Assembly (NCBI RefSeq): GCF_024519155.1
Contig: NZ_JANIFJ010000001.1
Coordinates: 124,001 to 188,000, forward strand
Length of the DNA stretch: 64,000 bases
Direction of reading: 5' to 3'
Source of the DNA: Mangrovibrevibacter kandeliae
GTDB taxonomy: Bacteria; Pseudomonadota; Alphaproteobacteria; Rhizobiales; Rhizobiaceae
This document shows positions 46,631 to 55,380 of this stretch, one piece after another (within the stretch, counting starts at the first letter, position 1; each line of letters starts with the position of its first letter). The notes under the pieces were generated by a model, which saw nothing but the letters and a program-made list of their open reading frames with translations, was not told the origin of the DNA and made no database searches. A program made the position numbers and the translations under genes.

Positions 46631-48595
46631 TCAGGCCTGCATCACGCGCTTCGCTCGGTCGCCGAGCGCGGCGAAGACGGCGTCGACGATGCCGGCACGG
46701 TCGAGCCCGGCCTGGCGGATCATTGCCTCCGGGGCCGCATGATCGACGAAGCGGTCGGGCATCACCAGCGGCCGGATCTTGAGGCCCTGATCGAGCAGGC
46801 CGCGCGCGGCCAGGAACTGCAGCACCTGCGCCGCGAAGCCGCCGGCTGCGCCCTCCTCGACGGTGATCAGCACCTCGTGCTCGCGCGCTAGCCGGGCGAT
46901 CAGGTCGGCGTCGAGGGGCTTGGCGAAGCGCGCGTCGGCGACGGTGGTCGAGAGGCCGAAGGTCTCGAGTTCCTCGGCCGCCAAAACCGCGTCCGCGAGG
47001 CGCGTGCCGAAGGACAGGATCGCGACCTTGGTGCCCTCTCGGATCACCCGGCCCTTGCCGATGGGCAGGGCCTCGCCGCGCTCCGGCAGGTCGACGCCGG
47101 TGCCGTTGCCGCGCGGGTAGCGGAAGGAGATCGGCCCGGCGTCGTAGAGCGCGGCGGTGCGCACCATGTGACGCAGTTCCGCCTCGTCGGCCGCCGCCAT
47201 CACCACCATGCCCGGCAGCGGCGCCAGGAAGCCGGTGTCGAAGGATCCGGCATGGGTCGGCCCGTCGGCGCCAACGAAGCCCGCGCGGTCGATCGCGAAG
47301 CGGACCGGCAGGTGCTGGATCGCGACGTCGTGGACGATCTGGTCGTAGGCGCGCTGCAGGAAGGTCGAGTAGATCGCGCAGAAGGGCTTGTAGCCCTCGC
47401 TCGCAAGGCCTGCGGCGAAGGTGACCGCGTGCTGCTCAGCGATGCCGACGTCGAAGGATCGGGTCGGAAACAGCTCGGCGAAGCGGTCGAGCCCGGTGCC
47501 GTTCGGCATTGCCGCATTGATCGCGACGATCCTGTCGTCCGCCTCGGCCTCCTGGATCAGGCTGTCGGCGAAGACGTTGGTGTAGCTCGGCGCGTTCGCC
47601 TTGGCCTTCGCCTGCGCGCCGGTGATGACGTCGAACTTAGACACGCCATGATACTTGTCGGCGGAGTTTTCGGCCGGCGGATAGCCCTTGCCCTTCTTGG
47701 TCACGACGTGGACGAGGATCGGCCCCTCGCCGGCGTCGCGCACGTTCTTCAGGACCGGCAGGAGATGGTCGAGATCGTGGCCGTCGATCGGGCCGACATA
47801 GTAGAAGCCGAGCTCCTCGAACAGCGTGCCGCCGGTGAAGAAGCTGCGGGTAAACTCCTCGGTCTTGCGGGCGCCCTCGCGCATGAACTCCGGCAGGCGC
47901 CGCGAGAAGCTCTTCGCGTGGCCGCGCAGCGTCCTGTAGGTCTTGCCGGAGACGAGGCGGGCGAGATAGGCGCTCATCGCCCCGGTCGGCGGGGCGATCG
48001 ACATGTCGTTGTCGTTGAGGATGACGATCAGCCGCGCGTTCAGCGCTCCGGCATTGTTCATCGCCTCGTAGGCCATGCCCGCCGACATCGCGCCGTCGCC
48101 GATCACCGCGACGACGTTGTTGGTGCCGCCGGACAGGTCGCGCGCGACCGCCATGCCGAGGCCGGCCGAGATCGACGTCGAGGAATGGCCGGCGCCGAAG
48201 GGGTCGTAGTCGCTCTCCGTGCGCTTGGCGAAGCCCGAGAGCCCGCCCTCCTGCCGGATCGTGCGCATCGCCTCGCGCCTGCCGGTCAGCAGCTTGTGCG
48301 GATAGGCCTGGTGGCCGACGTCCCAGATGACCCGGTCGCGCGGCGTGTCGAACACGTAGTGGAGGGCGACCGTCAGTTCGACGACGCCGAGGCCGGCGCC
48401 GAGATGGCCGCCGGTCTTCGACACCGCGTCGATGAGGTCCGTGCGCAGCTCGTCAGCAAGCTGTTTCAGCTCCTTCTCGTCGAGCTTGCGAAGATCGGAC
48501 GGATCGCGGACGCGGTCGAGCAGCGGTGTCTGGGAGATGTCGGTCAATGGCCTCGGACCTTCTGCGTCGTCATCGGGGCTGATACGCCCGGCCAC
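46631..48595 (-). CDS. dxs: 1-deoxy-D-xylulose-5-phosphate synthase
   Basis: Thiamine-diphosphate enzyme joining pyruvate and glyceraldehyde-3-phosphate, entry to the MEP isoprenoid pathway. Marks: [59 protein letters not shown] in pieces (ThDP/Mg), [19 protein letters not shown] and RYPRGN. The longest frame starts with GTG at 48595 (654 residues), but TTG at 48547 would give the typical start [12 protein letters not shown] and has AAGG 10 bases upstream, so the true N-terminus is uncertain by 16 residues. It lies 115 bases downstream of xseB, as is usual in the order. Confidence 0.95.
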   Translation of the reverse strand: MAGRISPDDDAEGPRPLTDISQTPLLDRVRDPSDLRKLDEKELKQLADELRTDLIDAVSKTGGHLGAGLGVVELTVALHYVFDTPRDRVIWDVGHQAYPHKLLTGRREAMRTIRQEGGLSGFAKRTESDYDPFGAGHSSTSISAGLGMAVARDLSGGTNNVVAVIGDGAMSAGMAYEAMNNAGALNARLIVILNDNDMSIAPPTGAMSAYLARLVSGKTYRTLRGHAKSFSRRLPEFMREGARKTEEFTRSFFTGGTLFEELGFYYVGPIDGHDLDHLLPVLKNVRDAGEGPILVHVVTKKGKGYPPAENSADKYHGVSKFDVITGAQAKAKANAPSYTNVFADSLIQEAEADDRIVAINAAMPNGTGLDRFAELFPTRSFDVGIAEQHAVTFAAGLASEGYKPFCAIYSTFLQRAYDQIVHDVAIQHLPVRFAIDRAGFVGADGPTHAGSFDTGFLAPLPGMVVMAAADEAELRHMVRTAALYDAGPISFRYPRGNGTGVDLPERGEALPIGKGRVIREGTKVAILSFGTRLADAVLAAEELETFGLSTTVADARFAKPLDADLIARLAREHEVLITVEEGAAGGFAAQVLQFLAARGLLDQGLKIRPLVMPDRFVDHAAPEAMIRQAGLDRAGIVDAVFAALGDRAKRVMQA

Positions 48596-48710
48596 GGACG
48601 ATCAGCCCGCGCATGATGTCGCTCTAACATCGGCTTTTCGCCGGACGGGATCAAGTCTGGACGGGTTCCAGGGACGCGCGTCTCGCGCAGGCGGCAGTGC
48701 CGGGCCGGGC

Positions 48711-48974
48711 TCAGGCGGGATCGAGCGGCTCGACCCCGACCGGCTTGCCGGCGCGGTTGAGCTTGATCTTTTCCACCTTGTCCTCGGCCGCGGAGAGCAG
48801 CCGGTCGCAGTGGTTCTTCAGCTTCTCGCCGCGCTCGTAGATGCGGATCGACCGGTCGAGCGGCACATCGCCGCGCTCCAGATCCGCCACGATCCGCTCC
48901 AGCGAGGCCAGCGCTTCCTCGAAGCTCATGCGCTTGATGTCCGAATCGTCTGCCGGGACGGTGTCTTCGCTCAT
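48711..48974 (-). CDS. xseB: Exodeoxyribonuclease VII small subunit
   Basis: An 87-residue small subunit of the ExoVII single-strand DNase. The three-helix core [25 protein letters not shown] (in pieces), then [29 protein letters not shown], is diagnostic. The short C-terminal extension is Pro/Val-rich. It is 23 bases downstream of the histone-deacetylase-like gene and upstream of dxs, a conserved order; xseA is not in the window. Confidence 0.94.
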   Translation of the reverse strand: MSEDTVPADDSDIKRMSFEEALASLERIVADLERGDVPLDRSIRIYERGEKLKNHCDRLLSAAEDKVEKIKLNRAGKPVGVEPLDPA

Positions 48975-48997
48975 CGGGTGCTCTTCTTCGGTCGGTG

Positions 48998-50131
48998 TCA
49001 GCCTGTCATCAGGCGCTTGACGTGGACGGCGACGGACCCTGCCAGTCCGGTCAGGTCATAGCCGCCTTCGAGCAGGCTGACGAGGCGCCCGTCGCAGTGC
49101 CGGTCGGCCACCGCCATCATCTCGGCGGTTGCCCAGTCGAAGTCGGCCTCGGTCAGCTGGATGCCGGCGAGCGGGTCGCGCCAGTGCGCGTCGAAGCCGG
49201 CCGAGACGATGACGAGGTCGGGCCGGAAGGCGTCGAGCGCCGGCAGGATGCGCGATCGGAAGGCCTCGCGGAAGGCGTCGGTCCCGTCCCCCTCGAGGAG
49301 CGGAGCATTGACGATGTTGCCGGCGCCGGTCTCGTCCTTCGCGCCAGTGCCGGGAAACAGCGGCATCTGATGGGTGGACGCGTAGAAGACGCTCGGATCC
49401 GACCAGAAGATGTCCTGTGTGCCGTTGCCGTGATGCACGTCCCAGTCGACGATCGCGATGCGTCCGAGGCCATGCGCGGCCTGCGCATGGCGCGCGGCGA
49501 TGGCGGCCGTCGCGAACAGGCAGAAGCCCATCGCCGTCTCGCGCTCGGCATGATGGCCCGGTGGCCGGGCCGCCACGAAGGCGTTGGACACCTCGCCCGA
49601 GGCCACAGCGTCCACCGCCGCGCAGGCGGCGCCGACCGCATGCATGGCCGCGGCGAAGCTCTTCGGGCTCATCAGCGTGTCGGCGTCGAGCCGGGTCAGG
49701 CCCTCCTCCGGAACCGCGAGCGCGATCTTGCGCACGTAGCTCTCGGGATGGCAGCGATAGACCGCCTCAACGTCACCCTCCGCCGCCTCCTCGCGCTCCA
49801 GGTTCTGGAACGCCTCCGCCTCGAGCGCGCCGGCGACCGCCGCCATGCGCTCCGGCCGCTCCGGATGGCCCGGGCCGGTCAGGTGTTCGGCGAAGATCGC
49901 GTGATGGTAGAGGCGGGTGCGCATGGGCAAGGGAAGTAGCACCGCGCACAAACGAATCAAATCATCGCGACGCCTGCCGCGCGACAGGAATTCACCGATC
50001 TCGATCCGGCTCTCGCGGCCGCCGGACCCTGCGTTTGGCCGGTGCAGGACGAAGACCCGGCCGTCCTCCCTTGCCAGCAACCAGTCGTCGCCGTTGGAAC
50101 TGCGATAGAGCATGCGTGTCTCGATGGGCAT
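48998..50131 (-). CDS. Histone deacetylase family protein with fused N-terminal small domain
   Basis: The catalytic part (from Met at 49924, 308 residues) is a class II-like HDAC/acetylpolyamine hydrolase fold: [45 protein letters not shown] (metal ligands), [15 protein letters not shown] and EGGYDL. Upstream, the same frame is open and encodes about 69 residues ([19 protein letters not shown], then [23 protein letters not shown]) resembling a small stand-alone rhizobial protein family. ATG 50131 has AAAGG 7 bases ahead, while the Met at 49924 has no ribosome site. I therefore annotate a 377-residue fusion. If the fusion is wrong, two genes without a separating stop must be assumed. Lies 23 bases ahead of xseB. 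Confidence 0.8.
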   Translation of the reverse strand: MPIETRMLYRSSNGDDWLLAREDGRVFVLHRPNAGSGGRESRIEIGEFLSRGRRRDDLIRLCAVLLPLPMRTRLYHHAIFAEHLTGPGHPERPERMAAVAGALEAEAFQNLEREEAAEGDVEAVYRCHPESYVRKIALAVPEEGLTRLDADTLMSPKSFAAAMHAVGAACAAVDAVASGEVSNAFVAARPPGHHAERETAMGFCLFATAAIAARHAQAAHGLGRIAIVDWDVHHGNGTQDIFWSDPSVFYASTHQMPLFPGTGAKDETGAGNIVNAPLLEGDGTDAFREAFRSRILPALDAFRPDLVIVSAGFDAHWRDPLAGIQLTEADFDWATAEMMAVADRHCDGRLVSLLEGGYDLTGLAGSVAVHVKRLMTG

Positions 50132-50456
50132 CGTATCGCCTTTGCTGCTGCCTGTTCGCTTTCGAAGCCGGACGCGTGCAACAGGTCCGCGCGCGCCGCG
50201 CCGTCTCAATGCCGCCGCATATCCGCCGATTTCGTGACGAGCTGCGGCGGGTCGAATAGATCTTTCGAAATCGATTTCCGTGCGGGGCTTGTAATTTCGG
50301 TGGATAAGGCGCACATCAGCGTAGTCGGTAGACGGCCGGATCATTTGGCCTGCGCTGAAACTACAGCGCCTGTTCATCTAATTTCCTTCTCAACGATCGA
50401 TGCGACGGCGCGCAAAACGTGCGTGCCGCATGTTCTCCACTATAGAAAGGTCTCCC
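50132..50456. promoter_or_regulatory. Divergent region upstream of cspA-type gene and HDAC fusion
   Basis: 325 bases without a gene. It contains overlapping palindromes TTTCGAAA (50263-50270) and GAAATCGATTTC (50267-50278), midway between the divergent starts, which could be an operator. The cold-shock gene has AAAGG at 50446-50450. The leader upstream of it is AT-richer than the surroundings; such leaders often fold in a temperature-dependent way, but I cannot show this here. Confidence 0.45.
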
Positions 50457-50669
50457 ATGACGACGGGAACCGTGAAGTTTTTCGACAGCGTTAAGGGCTT
50501 TGGTTTCATCTCGCCGGAAGACGGCGGCAAGGACGCCTTCGTCCACATCAGCGCCGTCGAGCGTGCCGGCCTCGGCACCCTCAGCGAAGGCCAGAAGGTC
50601 TCCTACGAGCTGGTGTCGGATCGCCGCACCGGCAAGATGAGCGCCGACAACCTGGCAGCCGCCGACTAA
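50457..50669 (+). CDS. Cold-shock domain protein (CspA family)
   Basis: A 70-residue single cold-shock domain, binding single-stranded RNA/DNA and acting as RNA chaperone. RNP1 is [10 protein letters not shown] and RNP2 is [10 protein letters not shown]; the N-terminus [13 protein letters not shown] is also canonical. ATG 50457 follows AAAGG by 6 bases; an in-frame extension to 50400 is Arg-rich and rejected. Rhizobial genomes carry several paralogues, so a specific letter name is not given. A weak 7-pair hairpin (50680-50686 with 50692-50698) follows the stop. Confidence 0.95.
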   Translation: MTTGTVKFFDSVKGFGFISPEDGGKDAFVHISAVERAGLGTLSEGQKVSYELVSDRRTGKMSADNLAAAD

Positions 50670-50841
50670 GGCGCGCCGTCGCAGCCCAGGCGGCTGCGGA
50701 CAAGAATTTCCCGCATTGCGGCGGACCGACCACGGATGTACTGGCGGTTCCAAGCCATGCGGGCGGCACTGGAGCGGTGAAACGCCGCTCGTGCCACGGG
50801 TGGCCCTGCTCCTGACCGGATGCGGGGCCATTTCTGTATCT

Positions 50842-50880
50842 GAGGCCGCGCATGACCGCCCGTCGGGCGGTGGCGGCCTC
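50842..50880 (+). promoter_or_regulatory. Nested stem-loop directly upstream of a small-gene ribosome site
   Basis: The outer stem GAGGCCGC / GCGGCCTC (50842-50849 with 50873-50880) encloses an inner stem ACCGCCC / GGGCGGT (50855-50861 with 50865-50871) with a GTC loop. Both stems are perfect. The Shine-Dalgarno GGGAGGT of the next gene begins 3 bases after it (50884-50890). There is no T-tract, so a role in message stability or translation control is more likely than termination. Confidence 0.6.
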
Positions 50881-50894
50881 TTCGGGAGGTGACG

Positions 50895-51032
50895 ATGGCC
50901 AAGGGGCAGCAGCGCAGCAACAAGGAAGTCCGCAAGCCGAAGAAGGACAAGACGGCGGCCCCCGCCGCATCGGCAACGCCCCCGCTCGGCAAGGGCAGCC
51001 TCGGTTCCGACAAGACCAAGGGCAAGAGCTGA
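50895..51032 (+). CDS. Small basic Lys-rich protein (45 aa)
   Basis: 45 residues, start ATG 50895 with GGGAGGT 4 bases ahead. The sequence opens MAKGQQRSNKEVRKPKKDK, then an Ala/Pro stretch and a Gly/Lys/Ser tail; predicted strongly basic and disordered. I recall similar 45-65-residue proteins starting MAKGQ-RSNKE-RKPKK in rhizobia, all hypothetical. Position downstream of the cold-shock gene and behind a hairpin may mean stress-linked expression. It may bind RNA or DNA, a guess from charge only. Confidence 0.7.
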   Translation: MAKGQQRSNKEVRKPKKDKTAAPAASATPPLGKGSLGSDKTKGKS

Positions 51033-51081
51033 CGCGCCGGCGGGAAGGACGACGGGCGGCGGGTCACCCCGCCCGCCCGCA

Positions 51082-51975
51082 TCATCCCGAGACATAGGCC
51101 GCCAGCTCCTCCGGCGTTCCGGTGGGAAAGGCTGCCTTCAGGTGGTCGAGAAACGCCGAGACGCGCGTGCTGAGGAGGCGTCGCGAGGGATAGAGCGCCC
51201 ACAAGGCGATCTGCGAGCCCTCGACGTCACCCCAATGCACCAGCCGGCCGGTCGACAGGTCGTGGCTGACGAGCGAGATCGGCAGGCGGGCCGCGCCGAC
51301 CCCTGCGCGCACCGCGTCGCGCACCATGATCAGCGACGAGAGGCGAAGCACGGGCTCGATCGCGATCCGCGTGCGTCCGGCTTGCGCCGTGACGTCCCAG
51401 CTTGCGCTGCCGCCGATCCGATCCCGAACCACCGCCGGAACCGCGCGGTCATCGGTGGATCGAGGCACGTCGGGGCTGGCGACGACGACGAGGCGGTCGT
51501 GCAGGAAGGCCCGGCCGACGAGGCTCTCGTCCGAAGCCGGATTGACCCGGATGACGAGGTCGTAGCCCTCTTCCACCATGTCCACCGCCCGGTCCTCGGT
51601 GGTGACCTCGAAGCGAACCTCCGGATATTGCAGGGCGAAGCTCGCGGCCAGCCGGCCCATGGCGGTCTGCGAGAAGACGAGCGGCGCGCTGATCCGCAGC
51701 GGTCCGCGCGGGCGTCCCCCACCCGCTGCGATGGACGCTGCGGTCTCGTCGAGCTCGGTCAAGAGGGCGCCCGTGCGCTCATGGAGCGCACGACCCTCCT
51801 CGGTCAGCTTCAGCATCCGTCCTCCACGCTCGAACAGGCGCAGCGACAGCGCCGCCTCGAGGTCCGCCACCCGGCGCGACAGCGTGGCCTTCGGTCGTCC
51901 TGCAGCGCGCGCCGCCCGGCCGAAGCCGCCATGGCGGGCGACGAGGTTGAAGTCGGTCAGAGCGAGGAGATCCAT
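51082..51975 (-). CDS. LysR-family transcriptional regulator
   Basis: A 297-residue LysR regulator. Winged helix-turn-helix at 1-60 (MDLLALTDFNLVARHGGFGRAARAAG, then ATLSRRVADLEAALSLRLFER in pieces) and a substrate-binding domain from about 88 (GPLRISAPLVFSQTAMGRLAASF), of the AaeR/CrgA-like branch. ATG 51975 is chosen; GTG 51984 is an alternative. It is divergent from an NmrA-type reductase gene, the usual layout in which the regulator controls its neighbour. The inducer is unknown. Confidence 0.92.
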   Translation of the reverse strand: MDLLALTDFNLVARHGGFGRAARAAGRPKATLSRRVADLEAALSLRLFERGGRMLKLTEEGRALHERTGALLTELDETAASIAAGGGRPRGPLRISAPLVFSQTAMGRLAASFALQYPEVRFEVTTEDRAVDMVEEGYDLVIRVNPASDESLVGRAFLHDRLVVVASPDVPRSTDDRAVPAVVRDRIGGSASWDVTAQAGRTRIAIEPVLRLSSLIMVRDAVRAGVGAARLPISLVSHDLSTGRLVHWGDVEGSQIALWALYPSRRLLSTRVSAFLDHLKAAFPTGTPEELAAYVSG

Positions 51976-52079
51976 CTGTTCCACCTGTGAGACGGCGCGT
52001 CTAGATCTATCGTCTATCTCACCGAATGTGGATCGATCAAATACGGGCTGTCTTCTGACACCAACCCGGAGAGATCCCC

Positions 52080-52958
52080 ATGACCATCCTCGTTATCGGC
52101 GCCACCGGCCGCGTCGGCCGCCACGTCGTCGACCAGCTCGTCCAGCGCAATGCTGCGGTGCGCGTCCTCACCCGCGACCCCTCCAAGGTCGTCTTTCCCG
52201 CAGGCGTAGAGGTCGCCGAGGGCGAGATCCTCGACCTCGACGCACTGCGCCGCGCCTTCGAGGGCGTGCGCACGCTGTTCCTCCTGAATGCCGTGACCGG
52301 CGACGAATTCGCGCAGGCGATCATCACCCTCAACGTCGCCCGCGAGGCGGGCGTCGAGCGGGTGGTCTACCTCTCCGTCTTCGACGCCGATCGAGCGGTG
52401 AACGTGCCGCATTTCGCGGTGAAGTCCGGGGCAGAGCGGATGCTCGTACAGATGGGGTTCAGCGCCACGATCCTGCGCCCCAGCTACTTCATCGACAACG
52501 AGGTGATGATCAAGGACGTCATCCTCGGTCACGGCGTCTATCCGATGCCGATCGGCAGCAAGGGACTCGCGATGGTCGACGCACGGGACATCGCCGAAGT
52601 CGCGGCGATCGAGCTGATCCGCCGCGACCAGGCCGCCGGCAAGCTGCCGATCGAGACGATCAACCTCGTCGGCCCGGACACGCTGACCGGCCCTCAGGTG
52701 GCGGCGATCTGGTCGGACGTGCTCGGCCGCCCCATCGCCTATGGCGGCGATGATCCGAGCGGGTTCGAGGCGAACATGGCGACCTTCATGCCGAAATGGA
52801 CGGCCTACGAGATGCGCCTGATGGCCGAGCGCTATGTCAGCGAGGGCATGATCCCCAAGGCTGGCGACGTCGAACGGCTGACGACACTGCTCGGTCGGCC
52901 GCTGCATTCATATCGCGCGTTCGCCGAAGGCATCGCGGCCGATGCGGCGAAGGCCTGA
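52080..52958 (+). CDS. NmrA-like NAD(P)-binding oxidoreductase
   Basis: A 292-residue atypical short-chain dehydrogenase. The dinucleotide motif TILVIGATGRVGRHVV (GxTGxxG) opens the Rossmann fold; VYLSVFDADRAVNVPHFAVKSGAERML contains the region where SDRs have YxxxK but no Tyr is there, so, as in NmrA and related redox sensors or quinone reductases, catalysis may be absent or different. RPSYFIDNEVMIKD and MVDARDIAEVAAIELI are typical. Good GGAGAG site. Divergent from LysR with 104 bases between, where CTATC is repeated near 52005-52017. Substrate unknown. Confidence 0.85.
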   Translation: MTILVIGATGRVGRHVVDQLVQRNAAVRVLTRDPSKVVFPAGVEVAEGEILDLDALRRAFEGVRTLFLLNAVTGDEFAQAIITLNVAREAGVERVVYLSVFDADRAVNVPHFAVKSGAERMLVQMGFSATILRPSYFIDNEVMIKDVILGHGVYPMPIGSKGLAMVDARDIAEVAAIELIRRDQAAGKLPIETINLVGPDTLTGPQVAAIWSDVLGRPIAYGGDDPSGFEANMATFMPKWTAYEMRLMAERYVSEGMIPKAGDVERLTTLLGRPLHSYRAFAEGIAADAAKA

Positions 52959-52964
52959 ATGGTC

Positions 52965-53058
52965 GAGGTCGCAGCGCCGCCTCCCGAAGAGGCGGCGAAG
53001 CGACCTCGGCATCTTCTACGCTGGATCCGCCGTGGCGAGATGGTCTTGGCCACGGCGG
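52965..53058. repeat. Two tandem hairpins between convergent nmrA-like and aroC genes
   Basis: Hairpin A: outer stem 52965-52973 with 53001-53009 (9 pairs) enclosing inner stem 52976-52984 with 52990-52998 (9 pairs), CCGAA loop. Hairpin B: 53027-53036 with 53049-53058 (10 perfect pairs), 12-base loop, just past the aroC stop. Neither has a T-tract. Together they fill the 106-base gap and probably act as a bidirectional transcript end. Confidence 0.65.
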
Positions 53059-53064
53059 CGCGGC

Positions 53065-54159
53065 TCAAACCCGCCCGGTCTGCCCGCGGTGCCGCAGGTA
53101 ATGGTCCGCCACGGCGCAGGCGACCATCGCCTCGCCGATCGGCACGGCGCGAATGCCGACGCAGGGATCGTGCCGGCCCTTGGTGCGCACCTCGACCTCT
53201 TCGCCCTCGGCCGAGATCGAACGGCGCGGGGTGAGGATCGAGGAGGTCGGCTTCACCGCAAAGCGTGCGACGATGGGCTGGCCGGTGGAGATGCCGCCGA
53301 GGATGCCGCCGGCATGGTTCGACAGGTACTCCGGCTTCCCGTCGGCGCCGATGCGGATCTCGTCGGCATTGGCCTCGCCGGACAGCCTGGCGGCCGCGAA
53401 GCCGTCGCCGATCTCGACGCCCTTCACCGCGTTGATCGACATCAGGAGGCTGGCGATGTCCTGGTCGAGCTTGCCGTAGATCGGCGCACCGAGGCCGGCG
53501 GGCACGCCTTCGGCGACCACCTCGATCACAGCGCCGACCGAGGAGCCGGCCTTGCGGATGCCGTCGAGATAGTTCTCCCAAAGCGGTACGGTCTGCGGGT
53601 CCGGGCAGAAGAACGGGTTGTCGCCCACCGTCTCCCAGTCCCAGCGCGAGCGATCGATTTCGATCTCGCCGATCTGGACGAGCGCGGCGCGGACCGTGAC
53701 ACCAGGCACCACCTTGCGGGCCAAGGCGCCGGCGGCGACGCGCGCCGCGGTCTCGCGGGCCGAGGAGCGCCCGCCGCCGCGATAGTCGCGGATGCCGTAT
53801 TTGACGTCGTAGGTGATGTCGGCATGGCCGGGCCGATAGCGCGTCGCGATCTCCGAATAGTCCTTCGAGCGCTGGTCGACATTCTCGATCATCAGCGCGA
53901 TCGGCGTGCCCGTGGAGATCCATTCGCCTTCGCCCGGGCCCGGCATGACGCCGGAGAGCACCTTCACCTGGTCCGGCTCCTGGCGCTGAGTGGTGAAGCG
54001 CGACTGGCCGGGCCGGCGGCGGTCGAGACAGGCCTGGATCTCGGCGGTCGAGAAGGCGATCTGCGGCGGCATGCCGTCGACGACGCAGCCAAGCGCCGGT
54101 CCGTGGCTTTCGCCCCAGGTGGTGACGCGGAAGAGGTGGCCGAAGCTGTTGTGCGACAT
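53065..54159 (-). CDS. aroC: Chorismate synthase
   Basis: Converts EPSP to chorismate with reduced FMN, last step of the shikimate pathway. 364 residues. Signature 1 is [17 protein letters not shown]; further marks are [55 protein letters not shown] in pieces, GLSNHAGG-like [18 protein letters not shown], and [17 protein letters not shown]. Its upstream gap to the DUF1344 gene is 243 bases. Monocistronic by appearance. Confidence 0.97.
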   Translation of the reverse strand: MSHNSFGHLFRVTTWGESHGPALGCVVDGMPPQIAFSTAEIQACLDRRRPGQSRFTTQRQEPDQVKVLSGVMPGPGEGEWISTGTPIALMIENVDQRSKDYSEIATRYRPGHADITYDVKYGIRDYRGGGRSSARETAARVAAGALARKVVPGVTVRAALVQIGEIEIDRSRWDWETVGDNPFFCPDPQTVPLWENYLDGIRKAGSSVGAVIEVVAEGVPAGLGAPIYGKLDQDIASLLMSINAVKGVEIGDGFAAARLSGEANADEIRIGADGKPEYLSNHAGGILGGISTGQPIVARFAVKPTSSILTPRRSISAEGEEVEVRTKGRHDPCVGIRAVPIGEAMVACAVADHYLRHRGQTGRV

Positions 54160-54402
54160 GCGGGCGGGATCCGGGGATGAGGCGGTGTCGGGCGGGTTTA
54201 GGCCGGCGGAACCTCTAAGGTCAAATCGGCGCGCTGCGTGTTCCCGCCGAGGCTTTACCGTCTTTTAACCCTGCGGCACCGCGCAAAAAGACACAATTCG
54301 ACGGAAAACATCGCACCGTTCGGCCGACGCAGCGGGTAGGCAAGTCCTGCGGCGCGGGGCTCATCGGGTGGCCGGCGCAGTCGTGAGAGCAGGGGATCGG
54401 TC

Positions 54403-54663
54403 ATGACCAAGCATATCGTCGCCTTTTTCGCCTCCTCCTTCCTGTGCGTGGCGATGAGCATACCGGCGCTTGCGGAAGAGGTGTCCGGCACGATCAAGGC
54501 GATCGACCAGGCCTCGGCGACGCTGACCCTCGACGACGGCTCGACCTATGCCTTGCCCGGCGAGTTCGACTACACCGCGGTGAAGCCCGGAATGGAAGTC
54601 GTGGTGATCTTCGACGAGACCGATGCGACGCACCCGGTGATCGACCTGCAGCCGGAGCAGTGA
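54403..54663 (+). CDS. Exported DUF1344 protein
   Basis: An 86-residue protein with a signal peptide (1-24, cleavage at ALA-EE) and a small beta domain: EVSGTIKAIDQASATLTLDDG, then TYALPGEFDYTAVKPGMEV. This is the DUF1344 pattern, common as short periplasmic proteins in Hyphomicrobiales; function unknown. GCAGGGG lies upstream of the start. A 6-pair hairpin (54674-54679 with 54684-54689) follows the stop. Confidence 0.85.
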   Translation: MTKHIVAFFASSFLCVAMSIPALAEEVSGTIKAIDQASATLTLDDGSTYALPGEFDYTAVKPGMEVVVIFDETDATHPVIDLQPEQ

Positions 54664-54776
54664 CACCCCGGACCACGGCGATTGCCGTGTGCAGCAAGGG
54701 CGCTGCCCTGTCGGGGCTGCGGGAGTGACGGTTCGTAAGGACCCACCGGGCTGAGGCCTCTGGAGGACGCAAATCG

Positions 54777-55370
54777 TCAGAGCCAGATGGCGCGCTCGTT
54801 CTCGATGCGCAGCACCCGGTCCTGCGGAATGCCGACATGCGCCGCGTGCTGCGGCGTCATTCCGCCATAGGCGAGGAGCAGCACACGCGCGATGCCGCCA
54901 TGGGCCACCATCACCGTCGGACCCTTCAGCGCGTCGAGCACGGGCTGGATGCGCAGCGCCAGGATCTCATAGGATTCCGCCCCGGTGCCGGGCGGCACGA
55001 AGCGCCATTTGTCCGCCTCGCGCCGGTCCATCAGCGCGGCGTCGAGGCCACGCAATTCCACGAAGGTGCGGCCTTCCCAGCCACCGTAGTGCAGTTCCAC
55101 CAGCCGCTCGTCGCTGCGGTAGCCGGTCTCGGGCAGGCCGAGTTCGGCGCGCACGAGCCGCATCGTCTCGGCTGCCCGCGACAGGGGGCTCGCGACGAAG
55201 TCGAAGCGGCCAAGCGCATCGCCCAGCGTCTGGCGCAGAAAGGCGCCGTTGCGCCGGGCCTGCGCGCGTCCGGTCGCGTTGAGGGGGATATCGCGCTGGC
55301 CCTGGAAGCGCCCCTGCGCGTTCCAGTCGGTCTCGCCGTGGCGGACGAAATAGAGGAGCGGCAGCGCCAT
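54777..55370 (-). CDS. Histidine phosphatase family protein (phosphoglycerate mutase-like)
   Basis: A 197-residue member of branch 1 of the histidine phosphatases. The phospho-accepting His is in LYFVRHGETDWNAQGRFQG, the acid/base Glu region is VELHYGGWEGRTF, and the second His is in VMVAHGGIARVLL. Could be a phosphoglycerate mutase or a phosphatase for a small phospho-metabolite; the length favours the phosphatase side. It lies 10 bases downstream of fabI on the same strand, so the two are co-transcribed. Confidence 0.9.
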   Translation of the reverse strand: MALPLLYFVRHGETDWNAQGRFQGQRDIPLNATGRAQARRNGAFLRQTLGDALGRFDFVASPLSRAAETMRLVRAELGLPETGYRSDERLVELHYGGWEGRTFVELRGLDAALMDRREADKWRFVPPGTGAESYEILALRIQPVLDALKGPTVMVAHGGIARVLLLAYGGMTPQHAAHVGIPQDRVLRIENERAIWL

Positions 55371-55380
55371 CCGGCGAGGG

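Noticed and set aside
54674-54689. 6-pair hairpin after the DUF1344 gene as a terminator
   Set aside because: Short stem and no T-tract; not strong enough to list as a terminator.
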